Notes under the pieces: model-generated | What the model was told of the DNA's origin: nothing | The model's database searches: none | The model's input: the letters and a program-made list of their open reading frames with translations, nothing else | NCBI GenBank assembly: GCA_030248215.1 | Contig: JASANG010001770.1 | Location: 1-64,000, forward strand | Source: Enoplolaimus lenunculus | Taxonomy: Eukaryota; Nematoda; Enoplea; Enoplida; Thoracostomopsidae | Direction: 5' to 3' | DNA: 64,000 bases | Shown: positions 22,549 to 33,399 of the stretch, piece by piece | Layout of the letters: each line of letters begins with the position of its first letter | Numbering within the stretch: position 1 is the stretch's first letter | Position numbers and translations under genes: made by a program

Positions 22549-23000
22549 CTATAGTGACCCGAATAAGATGGGCACTGATGTTTATTTGGCCTCTTCAGAG
22601 GGTACGCCCCCTTGTTACTCGGTTACGGACTGTTATTTATTTTTAACCCACGCTCCACCACTTTTCGTTATTGATATATATCCGGTACTGGAACTATCCA
22701 TTGAATTAAACGTTTATTTGTCTTGTGTCAATAGCTTGAGCGATCATGCAAGGTTAAACTTAGGAATGTATTTTCAACATTTAAGTACGCTTTAAAGTTT
22801 CGAACTCAATTTTATTTGGTCCTGGAGTCATTTATGTACTTACTACAGTTAGGAATAACTGACTTTCATGGACACTAATTAGGATTTAGGGACTCAATCC
22901 GCTTATGGACTCTTATTAGGGATACGGACTCCAATTGGTTCGGACTCAAAATGAGGACTCCCTCTTATTACCCCACACCCTCTTATTCGGGTCACTACAG
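22549..23000. mobile_element. pogo/mariner-like MITE, family D copy 4
   Basis: The ends are CTATAGTGACCCGAATAAG and TTATTCGGGTCACTACAG, with TA on both sides. The third repeat unit at about 25245-25265 shows the same flanks joined without the element, which fixes the ends and the TA target. An open frame of about 100 codons inside it is not conserved in the other D copies. Confidence 0.8.
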
Positions 23001-23222
23001 TACACACGTTTTGAGAATACAACTGGCGGGGCTATGTTTTCACTACGAAAACAGATTAAGAGTTGCGATCCGAAAATTGGACGTTACTAAATAAAGCTAT
23101 ATCACTGTCGTCGGCAGTTGAGACACACGATGACACCACCTCTTTTTGTACGGTCAGACTCTGAGCTCCTCCCAGTTGTAAATAGTCTAGGAACCCGACA
23201 TTAGATTTTGTCCATTCTTACA

Positions 23223-23422
23223 CACTGCAAAAAATAGTGAGTCAAATTGACTCTCTCCGAAATAGTCTTTTGCTGACTACACGAACTGAGTCATAATCCG
23301 ACTCGGCCAGAGGCAAATTGAGTCGAATTTGACTCAGCCGGAGTCGAATTTTGACTCAGTCTGTGTAGTCAGGAAAAGCCTATTTCGGAGAGAGTCAATT
23401 TGACTCACCATTTTTTGCAGTG
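23223..23422. mobile_element. mariner-like palindromic MITE, family C copy 5
   Basis: It has CACTGCAAAAAATAGTGAG and CACCATTTTTTGCAGTG ends and lies in unit 1 of the tandem duplication. Confidence 0.7.
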
Positions 23423-23903
23423 CAGTATTAAGTACATCAGCGATATGTTTTGCTTACACCGTTGGATCATAGGACAAAAGCTGTTGCAGAGGATTTTTCG
23501 AAACCCAAATTCTAGAGAACAGCTTACCGTTTTGGCCAGTCTTAGCGGTAAAGGGTTAAGGTGCAATCAAACGAGTTTTTCTTGGCTATTGTACCCGCTC
23601 TTATTTTAATGGCTGCGCCACCGGGTCCGGACTCCTATGTAGTTACGAGCCCATTAGGTGAACTGGTCATTTTTGCTACTTATGCAACATTATGCATTTT
23701 GTACGCCTGGTGTAAAATCATATTTTCATGTCCGGAAACAGCTGTCCACACTTGCTCAACACGCATTCACAAACTATGACGGATGCTGCCGTATTTTGAA
23801 GCGTTGTAAACTGTAGTTAAACTAAACAAAAGCAGAACATATTGTTTTCTAACAGAGTTTATTTTACGAGTACTGATCATATTTACGGGAATTTCATTTC
23901 CTA

Positions 23904-24355
23904 CTATAGTGACCCGAATAAGATGGGCACTGATGTTTATTTGGCCTCTTCAGAGGGTACGCCCCCTTGTTACTCGGTTACGGACTGTTATTTATTTTTA
24001 ACCCACGCTCCACCACTTTTCGTTATTGATATATATCCGGTACTGGAACTATCCATTGAATTAAACGTTTATTTGTCTTGTGTCAATAGCTTGAGCGATC
24101 ATGCAAGGTTAAACTTAGGAATGTATTTTCAACATTTAAGTACGCTTTAAAGTTTCGAACTCAATTTTATTTGGTCCTGGAGTCATTTATGTACTTACTA
24201 CAGTTAGGAATAACTGACTTTCATGGACACTAATTAGGATTTAGGGACTCAATCCGCTTATGGACTCTTATTAGGGATACGGACTCCAATTGGTTCGGAC
24301 TCAAAATGAGGACTCCCTCTTATTACCCCACACCCTCTTATTCGGGTCACTACAG
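23904..24355. mobile_element. pogo/mariner-like MITE, family D copy 5
   Basis: This is the unit 2 counterpart of 22549-23000. It was copied with the tandem duplication and is not a separate insertion. Confidence 0.8.
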
Positions 24356-24577
24356 TACACACGTTTTGAGAATACAACTGGCGGGGCTATGTTTTCACTA
24401 CGAAAACAGATTAAGAGTTGCGATCCGAAAATTGGACGTTACTAAATAAAGCTATATCACTGTCGTCGGCAGTTGAGACACACGATGACACCACCTCTTT
24501 TTGTACGGTCAGACTCTGAGCTCCTCCCAGTTGTAAATAGTCTAGGAACCCGACATTAGATTTTGTCCATTCTTACA

Positions 24578-24777
24578 CACTGCAAAAAATAGTGAGTCAA
24601 ATTGACTCTCTCCGAAATAGTCTTTTGCTGACTACACGAACTGAGTCATAATCCGACTCGGCCAGAGGCAAATTGAGTCGAATTTGACTCAGCCGGAGTC
24701 GAATTTTGACTCAGTCTGTGTAGTCAGGAAAAGCCTATTTCGGAGAGAGTCAATTTGACTCACCATTTTTTGCAGTG
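24578..24777. mobile_element. mariner-like palindromic MITE, family C copy 6
   Basis: This is the unit 2 counterpart of 23223-23422, again copied with the duplication. Confidence 0.7.
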
Positions 24778-27233
24778 CAGTATTAAGTACATCAGCGATA
24801 TGTTTTGCTTACACCGTTGGATCATAGGACAAAAGCTGTTGCAGAGGATTTTTCGAAACCCAAATTCTAGAGAACAGCTTACCGTTTTGGCCAGTCTTAG
24901 CGGTAAAGGGTTAAGGTGCAATCAAACGAGTTTTTCTTGGCTATTGTACCCGCTCTTATTTTAATGGCTGCGCCACCGGGTCCGGACTCCTATGTAGTTA
25001 CGAGCCCATTAGGTGAACTGGTCATTTTTGCTACTTATGCAACATTATGCATTTTGTACGTCTGGTGTAAAATCATATTTTCATGTCCGGAAACAGCTGT
25101 CCACACTTGCTCAACACGCATTCACAAACTATGACGGATGCTGCCGTATTTTGAAGCATTGTCATCTGTAGTTAAACGTAAACAAAAAACAGAACATATC
25201 GTTTTCCAACAGAGCTTTTATTTTACGAGTACTGATCATATTTACGGGAATTTCATTCATTTCGTACACACATTTTGAGAATACAACTGGCGGGGCTAAG
25301 TTTTCACTACGAAAAGTAAATCACTTATAAACAAGTTACATGTTTCAATACAGACATGCTGTAAGCATTCAATTTTATCAACCGAGAAACTGTGGTTTAA
25401 GTGTAAATTTGCGTGCATCTGGTATTGTCTAAAATTTAAGGCCTGTGATACTTTTAGGGTCATCCCGTTTTCTGGTAAGACTGCAAAAGAGTAGTCTCAG
25501 GTTTTAGACTCTATTGTTTGCTAGACTTAAGAGCAAAGCAACAGTGTCCATCTTTAGAATGTCTATTGAACCCTTGTAACGCTGATGTTGGCCGAAAAAC
25601 AAAACGTTTCTTAAACTTTATACTTCATCAATAAATTTATATTGGTTTTCGTCCTATCTGATAACATATTTATAGGTACTGCCCTGCACTCTTAATTTGG
25701 TACTACCGATCGTGTACAACGAAGCACAAAGAGTTTTAATTTAATAATCATACGCGTATCATTGGAGTTGTCAGTGTTGTAGCTAATACAGTCGATGCGT
25801 AAGAGTTGCGTTTCAAAGTTAAACCTAAACTTTCCAATGAATATTTATGATTTGAAGCAGATGTCATTTGACAAAAGTATATCGAACCCTACCAGTTAAG
25901 TTTTACATTTTATTGCGATACACAGAAGCGTCTGCTAGTCCCGGCCTAGCCACCAAGACACAGCCGCAGAACATCGACCTAAGGCTCCAGTAGATTTTTG
26001 AGTTTTCGGCAGTTTGAGTGTAAAATTACACTTTATAGAAGTTGTATATACGTATTTGACGAGTTTCGGTTTAGGCAGTTTGCTGATTTCGAAACTGGCT
26101 TGCACGCTTGGTACCCAACGCTTGGTACCCAGATTTATGGCACCAGGCGCATATTTTATGGTAAACGGTGACACGCTGAACAAAATTACCATTAAGCATT
26201 GAAAATTTCGTTGCGCTTGCGGGTTCAGCTAATGTCAACTGTTCTTGGTGTTTACATCTGGGAAGTCAAATTGGCTGTGGACTGTAATAACATATTTTCA
26301 GCAAAAATGTAAAAAAGAGACATTTACTTTTCAAAACACATTTTGATATTACACTTACAGCAAATGGAATGTACAAATAGTTGCACCAATAAAATGAAAA
26401 AAAAAACAATTTCTTGCTAATACAAACACTGACTTGCATTTCTTGTTTCGTTAGCTATTTTAACTAGAATATAATGTCGATGCCTTAAGGAAGGGATTGT
26501 GTCACAGAGCAGCAATGATCAGGACACTTCCATCACAATTTCGAATGCGGACAGTAACCGGATGCTTAATTACAACAAAAGCAAAGAAGTACGTATGTTT
26601 TGTATCTTGTGCTTCTGCGTATTGATAAGAATTTGGATTTCAGTCCCAGTCTAAAGAATACATCTTGATAACTGTCAAACTTTTGGTTTGACTCAGAGGT
26701 CGGCTCGTTACCTTGAGGGTGTGCTGTTTTTATGCGGAACTCTAACAAGCTTAAGCTTTAGACAATTTCTTGTATAAGCTTTAAGCCTACGCTTAATAGG
26801 CATATCCTTACACTAAGGTTTAGGCTTATTTTTAGGCTTTGGTTTAAGAATATGTTTATTTATACAACTTTTTTTCATTAAACTTCCGTGTCCACTGTAG
26901 TGTACATTTAACTGTTTCAAAAATCTTTTGCTCATCATGTAAATCCGACAAGAAATAATGTACGGTTTCATGTTTCTTTTTTCGTAGGCGATACAATTTG
27001 CCAAACGACATTCAATAGTTTAGTTTCGAAGCACGAGTATGTGGTAGAGGTTTGCAACCGAAACGAAAATATTTCAAATACTTAATATTTTAGTTTTAGT
27101 CTAACGTTAAACGGAAACTACAGTGAAACTTTGAAAGAAGCCTCTTATTTATATACAGGATAAAACAGCGACTTACATCATATCACAGATCTGTTTAAGC
27201 GAATGAATGGCTACAACACATATACACAACCTT

Positions 27234-29533
27234 TCAATACAGACTAGTTTTCTGCATAATCGTATAAAATTCTTCCTGGTTGACTTGCCCATCACCAGTA
27301 GTGTCGGCTTCGTTAATCATTTCCTTAAAACGAAACACTATTAATAAGAAAAATAATTAAATCCGCACTACAATTACTAAAAATCCACCGGATAAGCCGC
27401 CCTCACCCTGTAGAAAAACAAATCTTAGCATATCAACTAAAATAAGCTTAATTGCGAATGTATACTAAATAATTAAAAACAAATATACTATATATTTTTA
27501 CAAACTTCAAGAAAAGTTCAGTGGTTGCGATGGTAATAATTTCACACGATCATGGCACAACCAGTCGTACTGGGACAACATGATCGAGCGAAGCTCGAGC
27601 GCACTTAGCAATTGAACTAATAAGCAAATTAGTTACAAAACTATATAGATTGCAACCCTGCTAATCAGAGAAATAATTCAAAATTCATGTAATTTAGGCT
27701 CAAGAAATTAAGTTAATATGCAGACTAGTCATTAGCTAACTATTTATTTATCGGTTTTGGAGGTTTGTGAGCTATTGATTCCAATTCCTCGCAGCCAGCC
27801 AAAAACCTTTCAGTACTAAAATTATTTTGATTGCAACCGTACTAATCAGTTAAACAATTTAAAAAGTCCTAATTTAGGCGCAAAAAGTTAAGCTAATATG
27901 CAAATTAATTATTAGCTAACTGTTCATTTATCGGTTTTGGAAGTCTGTAAACAATTTATTCGGATTCCTCAAACCCAAAAACTTTTTAGTATTGAAATTC
28001 GATTTCTTGTAAACCTAGTAATTAGTGAAAAAATGAAGTCTCCAATTTAGGATTAACCAATTGCGCCAGTTAGTCTGTAGTTAGTAAACAGCTTCAAATT
28101 TTAAAACACAAATGCGTAGCAAACACCCCAGGATAATAGGCTTTCAATCATAAAAAAGTTTATGAAAATCGGTTCAGCGGTTCCTGAGATTATTTTCGGA
28201 CGGACATCCATCTTTCGATCCCAGAGTACAATACATAACGACGCTTCGCAAAACTCCACGCCTCACTCGGACTTTCGCTTCGCTCAATAAGTAGTAAGTT
28301 TTTACAACTTTTTCGTTGAAGACAAACACATTTTATAACCTGTTCACGTTGTAAAACAAAAATACTTTATATATACATTTAGGTTAACTTGACCCAAAAA
28401 TAACCAAATGTTAGTGAAAAATTCAATATTAGTCATGAGCAAAGCAGACTAGTGACTACACTAAACACAACATAGAATTTATAGCAAACAACCCCCGAAA
28501 AGCCCACCACCCCGCCCAACGCAAAGCTAACATACAATTATGTACCTTTAGTTCCTCATCAGATATATTTTCACCAAGCTCTTTCGCAACGCGTTGTAAA
28601 TTATACAATGAGATTTTGCCAGTAGAATCATCATCAAACAGTCGAAATGCTCGACTAATTTCTTCTTTGATATCTTTGTCGATTAGTTTTTGGCCAACAA
28701 GGTCAGTGAACTGTTCTAACGTTACAGACCCTTTAACAAGTAACAACTAAGTACATAAACATATACGTATGCGGTGCTGACTCACTAACCGATTATATAA
28801 CATTTCCAACATCAAACGGAATGGACATGTTCCGAACAAATTCCGAAAATTCAGCAGGGCGCAGTTATTGCGAAGATAAATATTATACAAGAAACGAAAT
28901 CGACAAGCGAAAAAATATAACTCAATCCGATATCTTTACTTCTCCAGTTGCCCTTTAATTGATGCACACTCGAAATGTTTTAATGCCTATCTACATCAGT
29001 CGTAATTCATCAAACCTGAGTTAATCTTGTCAAACAACGAAAGCAACGACAAATTTTTAAATTCCACATAAACTTCTATTACCTGACGAGTCAAGCTGAA
29101 GGCTAGAAATCATTTTGCTTATTTCCTCCTTTTTTGGTTCAAAACCCATAGCACGTATTGCCACCTCAAATAAATACATGAAATCATACAGAAACGAAAC
29201 AATGCAGATACAGCAAACCCATAGCAAATCAAACTACAAACGGTGCAGCAAAAATTCGATGACTCTTGCGGTATTACAGCCAAAAGCTATTTCATACACA
29301 GAAACGTTACATAAAAACATTTTTAACACATTTAAATAAACCGGTAAAACTTGAACGAGTTACTGAAAAATTTTACGAAAATTGAACACGCATAGATGAG
29401 TTACTTTTAAATCTTTTAATCTTATTAGGCCAGTTTTGTCTAAATCAAACATATTAAATGCGTCTTGAATCTCAGACTTCTGATCTAGAGATAAATCAGC
29501 ACGTCTAGAACAGTTCGTTGACCTTTTGTTCAT
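27234..29533 (-). CDS. Centrin, EF-hand calcium-binding protein
   Basis: Four exons on the minus strand: 29405-29533, 29083-29164, 28546-28730 and 27234-27323. All have GT-AG borders and agreeing phases and give 161 residues (human centrin-2 has 172). Centrins are calcium sensors of centrioles and basal bodies. The N-terminal helix [14 protein letters not shown], the block [16 protein letters not shown] and the C-terminus KTSLY are diagnostic; the last five residues equal those of human centrins. EF1 loop is [14 protein letters not shown]2 has lost the first Asp (QLDSSGSVTLE). EF3 is [12 protein letters not shown], with the family's Asn at position 12. EF4 is [12 protein letters not shown], with Thr at position 3. 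The start is the first in-frame ATG; the N-terminal tail is short. Paralogue (centrin 1/2 or 3 type) is not certain, but KTSLY favours the 1/2 type. Confidence 0.9.
27561..28290. repeat. Family H modular repeat, copy 1 (in the last centrin intron)
   Basis: It starts CCAGTCGTACTGGGAC with a GAGCGAAGCTCG hairpin. It then has about three modules near 190 bases, each with GCTAATATGCAAATTA, TTATCGGTTTTGG and CTCGCAGCC/CACCC words. It ends with TCGGTTCAGCGGTTCCTGAG, CGGACGGAC, then GAAACTCC-like arms and CTTCGCTCAATAA. The last word is the inverse of the start, so it is a terminal inverted repeat. Confidence 0.6.
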
Positions 29534-29573
29534 TCTGGTTCCTGGCACTATCACTGTGCGCACAATTTGAATT

Positions 29574-29580
29574 TTTTATA
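29574..29580 (-). promoter_or_regulatory. TATA box of centrin
   Basis: TATAAAA on the minus strand, 41 bases before the centrin ATG. This implies a 5' leader of only about 10-20 bases if it is used. Confidence 0.4.
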
Positions 29581-30394
29581 GTACCGAATTGTCAAAATCC
29601 CTGCAATCGAAGAAGTATAAAGAAGAATAATCCGTTACAAAGAATTTCGAAAGGGCGTTGAGTGTTCAGAAACCAGTACGCATACTGTTGATAGCCCGCA
29701 GCCACAGAAAATGTATTATTTTGTATATACAGGTATTTCAAAAGTCTTATTAATTTGGTGCTTGCATGACAGTATGATGGAGGTTGAGAACGCACCCCCA
29801 CTACAAATGAATTACGCTTGAAAACCTAACAATTTTTGAATCAGGTGTTTTAGTGCTGTGAATTAATGTGTCCCGTCTCTGTCGATAGTGCATCTAAAAT
29901 TTTCACCTGCGGAACAGCCTGTATGAAACGTATAAATCAAGAAAAGGGCTGAAACTACAATTGGCGCCGTCCACTGACTGCGCATATGTTTACAGCTCGC
30001 GCAATATTTAGCCTGAAAAATATCATATTTTGATGCCATTTATTTGCGCTACTTCTGCAAAGCTGGTTTTCTATATATCTCGAAAGCATAGCGACGCGTA
30101 GAGTGCTACGTACATTACGACCACTCATAACCAAACCAAAGTTTTTAATAGTACGTATATGTTCACATCTAGCACATTTAACAAAAAATGTGCTGTTGGA
30201 ACGACACGGTCTGCGCGCTAAGTTTTGCTCTAAGTTAAAAACCGCGCCGGGAATAGAACCTCCACCCAGGTGCAGTCGATTCAGGCACACTACAACTACA
30301 ATATATATTTGCAATAACTTCTTTTCTTCTATGTAAGCATGTGAGAAGTGAGATATGCTTGTCTTGATGCATATGCAAAGTAGTTGGATAGGTG

Positions 30395-30510
30395 GTATTC
30401 GCGGCGCTGTGGCACAGCCCTTGCATGGGAATCCAGCTCGATCCCTGCATTTCCAGCTGCTTAGTTAAAAGATCTGAAGTCCCGGTTCCTAAATAGACTG
30501 ACATTATACT
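30395..30510 (+). mobile_element. tRNA-derived SINE, single copy
   Basis: A tRNA-like head (GGCGCTGTGGCACAGCCC; box B-like AGCTCGATCCCTGC) is followed by the body CCAGCTGCTTAGTTAAAAG and GATCTGAAGTCCCGGTTCC. The body is the reverse complement of the segment preceding each unit in the array at 31137-32055, so it is the same family. Confidence 0.6.
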
Positions 30511-31136
30511 TGTATATGTGCACGTATACAAATATGTTCAAGTTTATCTTGCTTTTTGCTGGCTACGCTCACGCTCACCAAATTTGTTTCAGATTCACAA
30601 TGGAATTGTTTGAACACGCTCAATTAAAAGAATTATAGTCCTAGCTACGAAATTATATTGAAAACATTGAGAGCAGAAAAAAGCGATGATGTTCCTATCG
30701 CCCATTTTATACGCCTTTGTTCATAAGTTCATTGCTTACAACCAAAGGCCTGTACCATGTTCCATTTAAATTTTGTTCTCTGTATCCGCTATTTAGAGCA
30801 TATTTTATGTTGTCACTGAATCAACACAAAATAAACTGTTTGGGGTTGCCCTAGTTATAACATAAATCCTGCACCTGAATGCTGATCAGCACTAACTGAT
30901 TTATGCCATTTCAATCCCAATTAGGTGAAACCCGCATATGCGCAACATAGGAGCGAAACATGGGCGTGAACCTCGACTCGATCTCGTTTGGTGCAAAACC
31001 TCAAGAAAGCAAACTACGTAAGGCGCGGCCTAAAAGCTATTTTCTGGAACTGGCAATGAAACACATTGAAAACTGCTGGCTTGAATACTTAAGTGCTAAC
31101 AAAATATAAACTCATAGCTAGGTTTTTAGCTATGTG

Positions 31137-32055
31137 CTGTCAGTCGGGTAGGATCCGGGACATCAGACTTTTTACTAAGCAGCTGGAAAAGCGGGCTAGA
31201 GCGGGGATCGAACTCTTAGCCTATGGATCCTTAAGCGAGCATTCTACCACTGCGCCACGTAGCCCGCCTCACCAACTGCGTTTTTCGTCGACTATATATG
31301 TCGACCGTACAACACAATGTGCATTGCTTTTATTGCATATTCACCAGGACAACCATGTCTCACATGCTTACATGCCCTTATTTTCAACAAGGTCGTCCCA
31401 TTGACCGTCCAACCTATTTTCGACTGGATACCGTGTTCATAGCGCGACAGTTTGCCATTGCGCTCACGGCGTAGCCCCCATGTCAGTCTACGTAGGAACC
31501 GGGAGCGGGGATCGAACTCTTAGCCTATGGATCCTTAAGCGAGCACTCTACCACTGCGCCACGTAGCCCGCCCCTCCAACTGCATTTTTCTCCGACTATG
31601 TGTCGACCGTACGCTGCCAGCTAGCATACATACTGTGCGCTGCACTATATTGCATGTGCACATAACGGGCAAGCATGTCTCACATGCTTACATGCCCTTA
31701 TTTTCAGCAAGGTCGTCCCTTGACCGCATCATATTTTCGACTGGATGGATACCGTGCTCATAGCGCGGCAATTTGCCATTGCGCTCACGGCGTGGCCCCA
31801 TGTCAGTCGGGTAGGATCCGGGACATCAGACCTTTCAACTAAGCAGCTGGAAAAGCAGGCTAGAGCGGGGATCGAACTCTTAGCCTATGAATCCTTAAGC
31901 GAGCACTCTACCACTGCGCCACGTAGCCCGCCCCTCCAACTGCATTTTTTCGTCGACTATGTGTCGACCGTATGCTGCCAGCTAGCATACATCAGTGCAC
32001 TGCACTATATTGCATGTGCACATAACGGGCAAGCATGTCTCACATGCTGACATGT
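31137..32055 (-). repeat. Tandem array of three SINE-bearing units
   Basis: Units start near 31137, 31482 and 31801 (about 320-345 bases each). Each holds on the minus strand a tRNA-like head with GCGGGCTACGTGGCGCAGTG and box B GAGTTCGATCCCCGC, then a body ending in GTCCCGGATCCTACCCGACT (shortened in unit 2). Between heads lie CGACTATGTGTCGACCGTA and CTCACATGCTTACATGCCC blocks. Outer acceptor-like arms pair perfectly, but the T arm and anticodon arm do not, so these are not tRNA genes. Confidence 0.7.
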
Positions 32056-32517
32056 GCAAGGTTTACGATGGGTTAAGTTTCTGAGGCAGCGCGTGGACCG
32101 TGATTGCCACTACCAGGGATGTAACCGACCAAGGTCTGAACAAAATGCATTTAGGGTTCACTGTCGATGATAAATCTAAATTTTTGATGCGAAAGCAGAC
32201 AGATAGCTATAAACAATTCATGATTCCTCGAGTTTTTGTAAGGTATAGCTTGGAGTGTATCCGTGTGGAGTGTACGTAAAAGCAGTAAGTTTCGTGTAGT
32301 CAGCAACAACGAAGAAAGACCATTGAAGGAAAATTCGCGAACAAAGTGAACTAAATTCAGATGTAATTTTGGTATTGAATTTTGTGGAAAATATGTAATT
32401 TTGGTATTGAATTTAGTGGAAAATATGAGTCTTGCGCGGTTCCAAATGAAGAAAGGTTGGATGTTTAGTTTACGTTGAGTTAGCTTTCCCTATCACACAG
32501 TAACCGCCGCCAGACAC

Positions 32518-32700
32518 GAAATGTTCAGTGGACAACCTGTCTGACAAGAGTATGCAACTTGTTGTTAAGTCCTGTTGTGTGTTTCACGTGGTATGTAAGT
32601 ACCCCCTGAACAAGCGGGTGTCAGGCGAAACCGCAACGCGAGTTGGTATATTTTTACCATGCGAGAAACATATGTTATATATTCTTTTCTATGATGTCAT
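32518..32700. mobile_element. Partial family E MITE
   Basis: TCTGACAAGAGTATGCAACTTG and ACCGCAACGCGAGTTGGTA match blocks of family E. The outer ends are worn. Confidence 0.35.
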
Positions 32701-33399
32701 TATCGATAAAATTATTTGTTCCGGTTCCGAAAACTTATTACTGAAATTAAAAATTCCCCTATTAAAATTTGGTCTGTGAAAAAATGATTTACTAAAATTG
32801 ACGATAAAAATTAAATAGATTTCATTAGTATAGTATACAAACCTTGACAATCGGTGAAAATAAACCATCGACGGTAGATTTCGCTTCTGTGGATTATGAA
32901 AATCTAAAATACAGCAGATAAAGTGAAAACTATCTCCTACTAGGGTTATTTCACCAATTTTTCACTTTCCGGTTCCGTTTCCGCTAATTTTTTCAAATTC
33001 CGGTTCCGTCGCTCCTTGTGTCAGAGGGACGAAACGCAACTAATTAAACAAGGCATGTGCAATATAACAGTAAAAACGAACCTATATACGTATTAAGACA
33101 CACACGACGCGTCAAAATTTAATGTTGTAAAATTAGTTTTCAACCCAAAGAAGAGGGGGTCGAGGTCCACATAGTTGTCGAACCCCCTGTCCACAAGGGA
33201 AAAGGGTCAGACCCCCAGAGCCCTCGGTTGTTATGCGTATGACCACCACACCACTACACCATTGTGATAAGTTGGGTAAGCTAGGGTATGACGGTTTTTA
33301 GTTTGAGTTCTTGCAGCTGAAAATGAGAGGCGTTCTTACAAATACAAACTGCGTGATGTTTGAAATTTTTCAGTACAAAAACGCAATACATGTACCTAT

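Larger units (their letters stand above)
22381..25313 (+). repeat. Recent 1,355-bp tandem duplication plus a third partial unit
   Basis: Unit 1 is 22381-23735 and unit 2 is 23736-25090. I noticed only a single-base difference between them by eye (CGCCTGG against CGTCTGG). Each unit holds one family D MITE and one family C MITE. A third partial unit, 25091-25313, is more diverged and lacks the D element. The frames that repeat every 1,355 bases are copies of the same DNA and have no family resemblance. Confidence 0.85.
17528..27233. other. Long gene-free stretch filled with repeats
   Basis: Apart from the repeats listed separately, no exon with family resemblance is visible between the unrecognised gene and centrin. 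Degraded TTAGGC tracts occur near 25470-25560 and 26755-26860. Confidence 0.5.
29600..33399. other. Intergenic region between centrin and PAQR3
   Basis: It holds SINEs (30395-30510, 31137-32055), a family E fragment (32518-32700) and otherwise unassigned AT-rich DNA. No exon was recognised. Confidence 0.5.

Noticed and set aside
22487-25134. Frames of 69, 72 and 102 codons repeated at a distance of 1,355 bases
   Set aside because: Their apparent conservation comes only from the recent tandem duplication; the 102-codon frame lies in a MITE and the 69-codon frame overlaps one.
31181-31267. tRNA gene on the minus strand with a perfect 7-bp acceptor-like arm
   Set aside because: The T arm and anticodon arm do not pair and the head is part of a repeated SINE unit.
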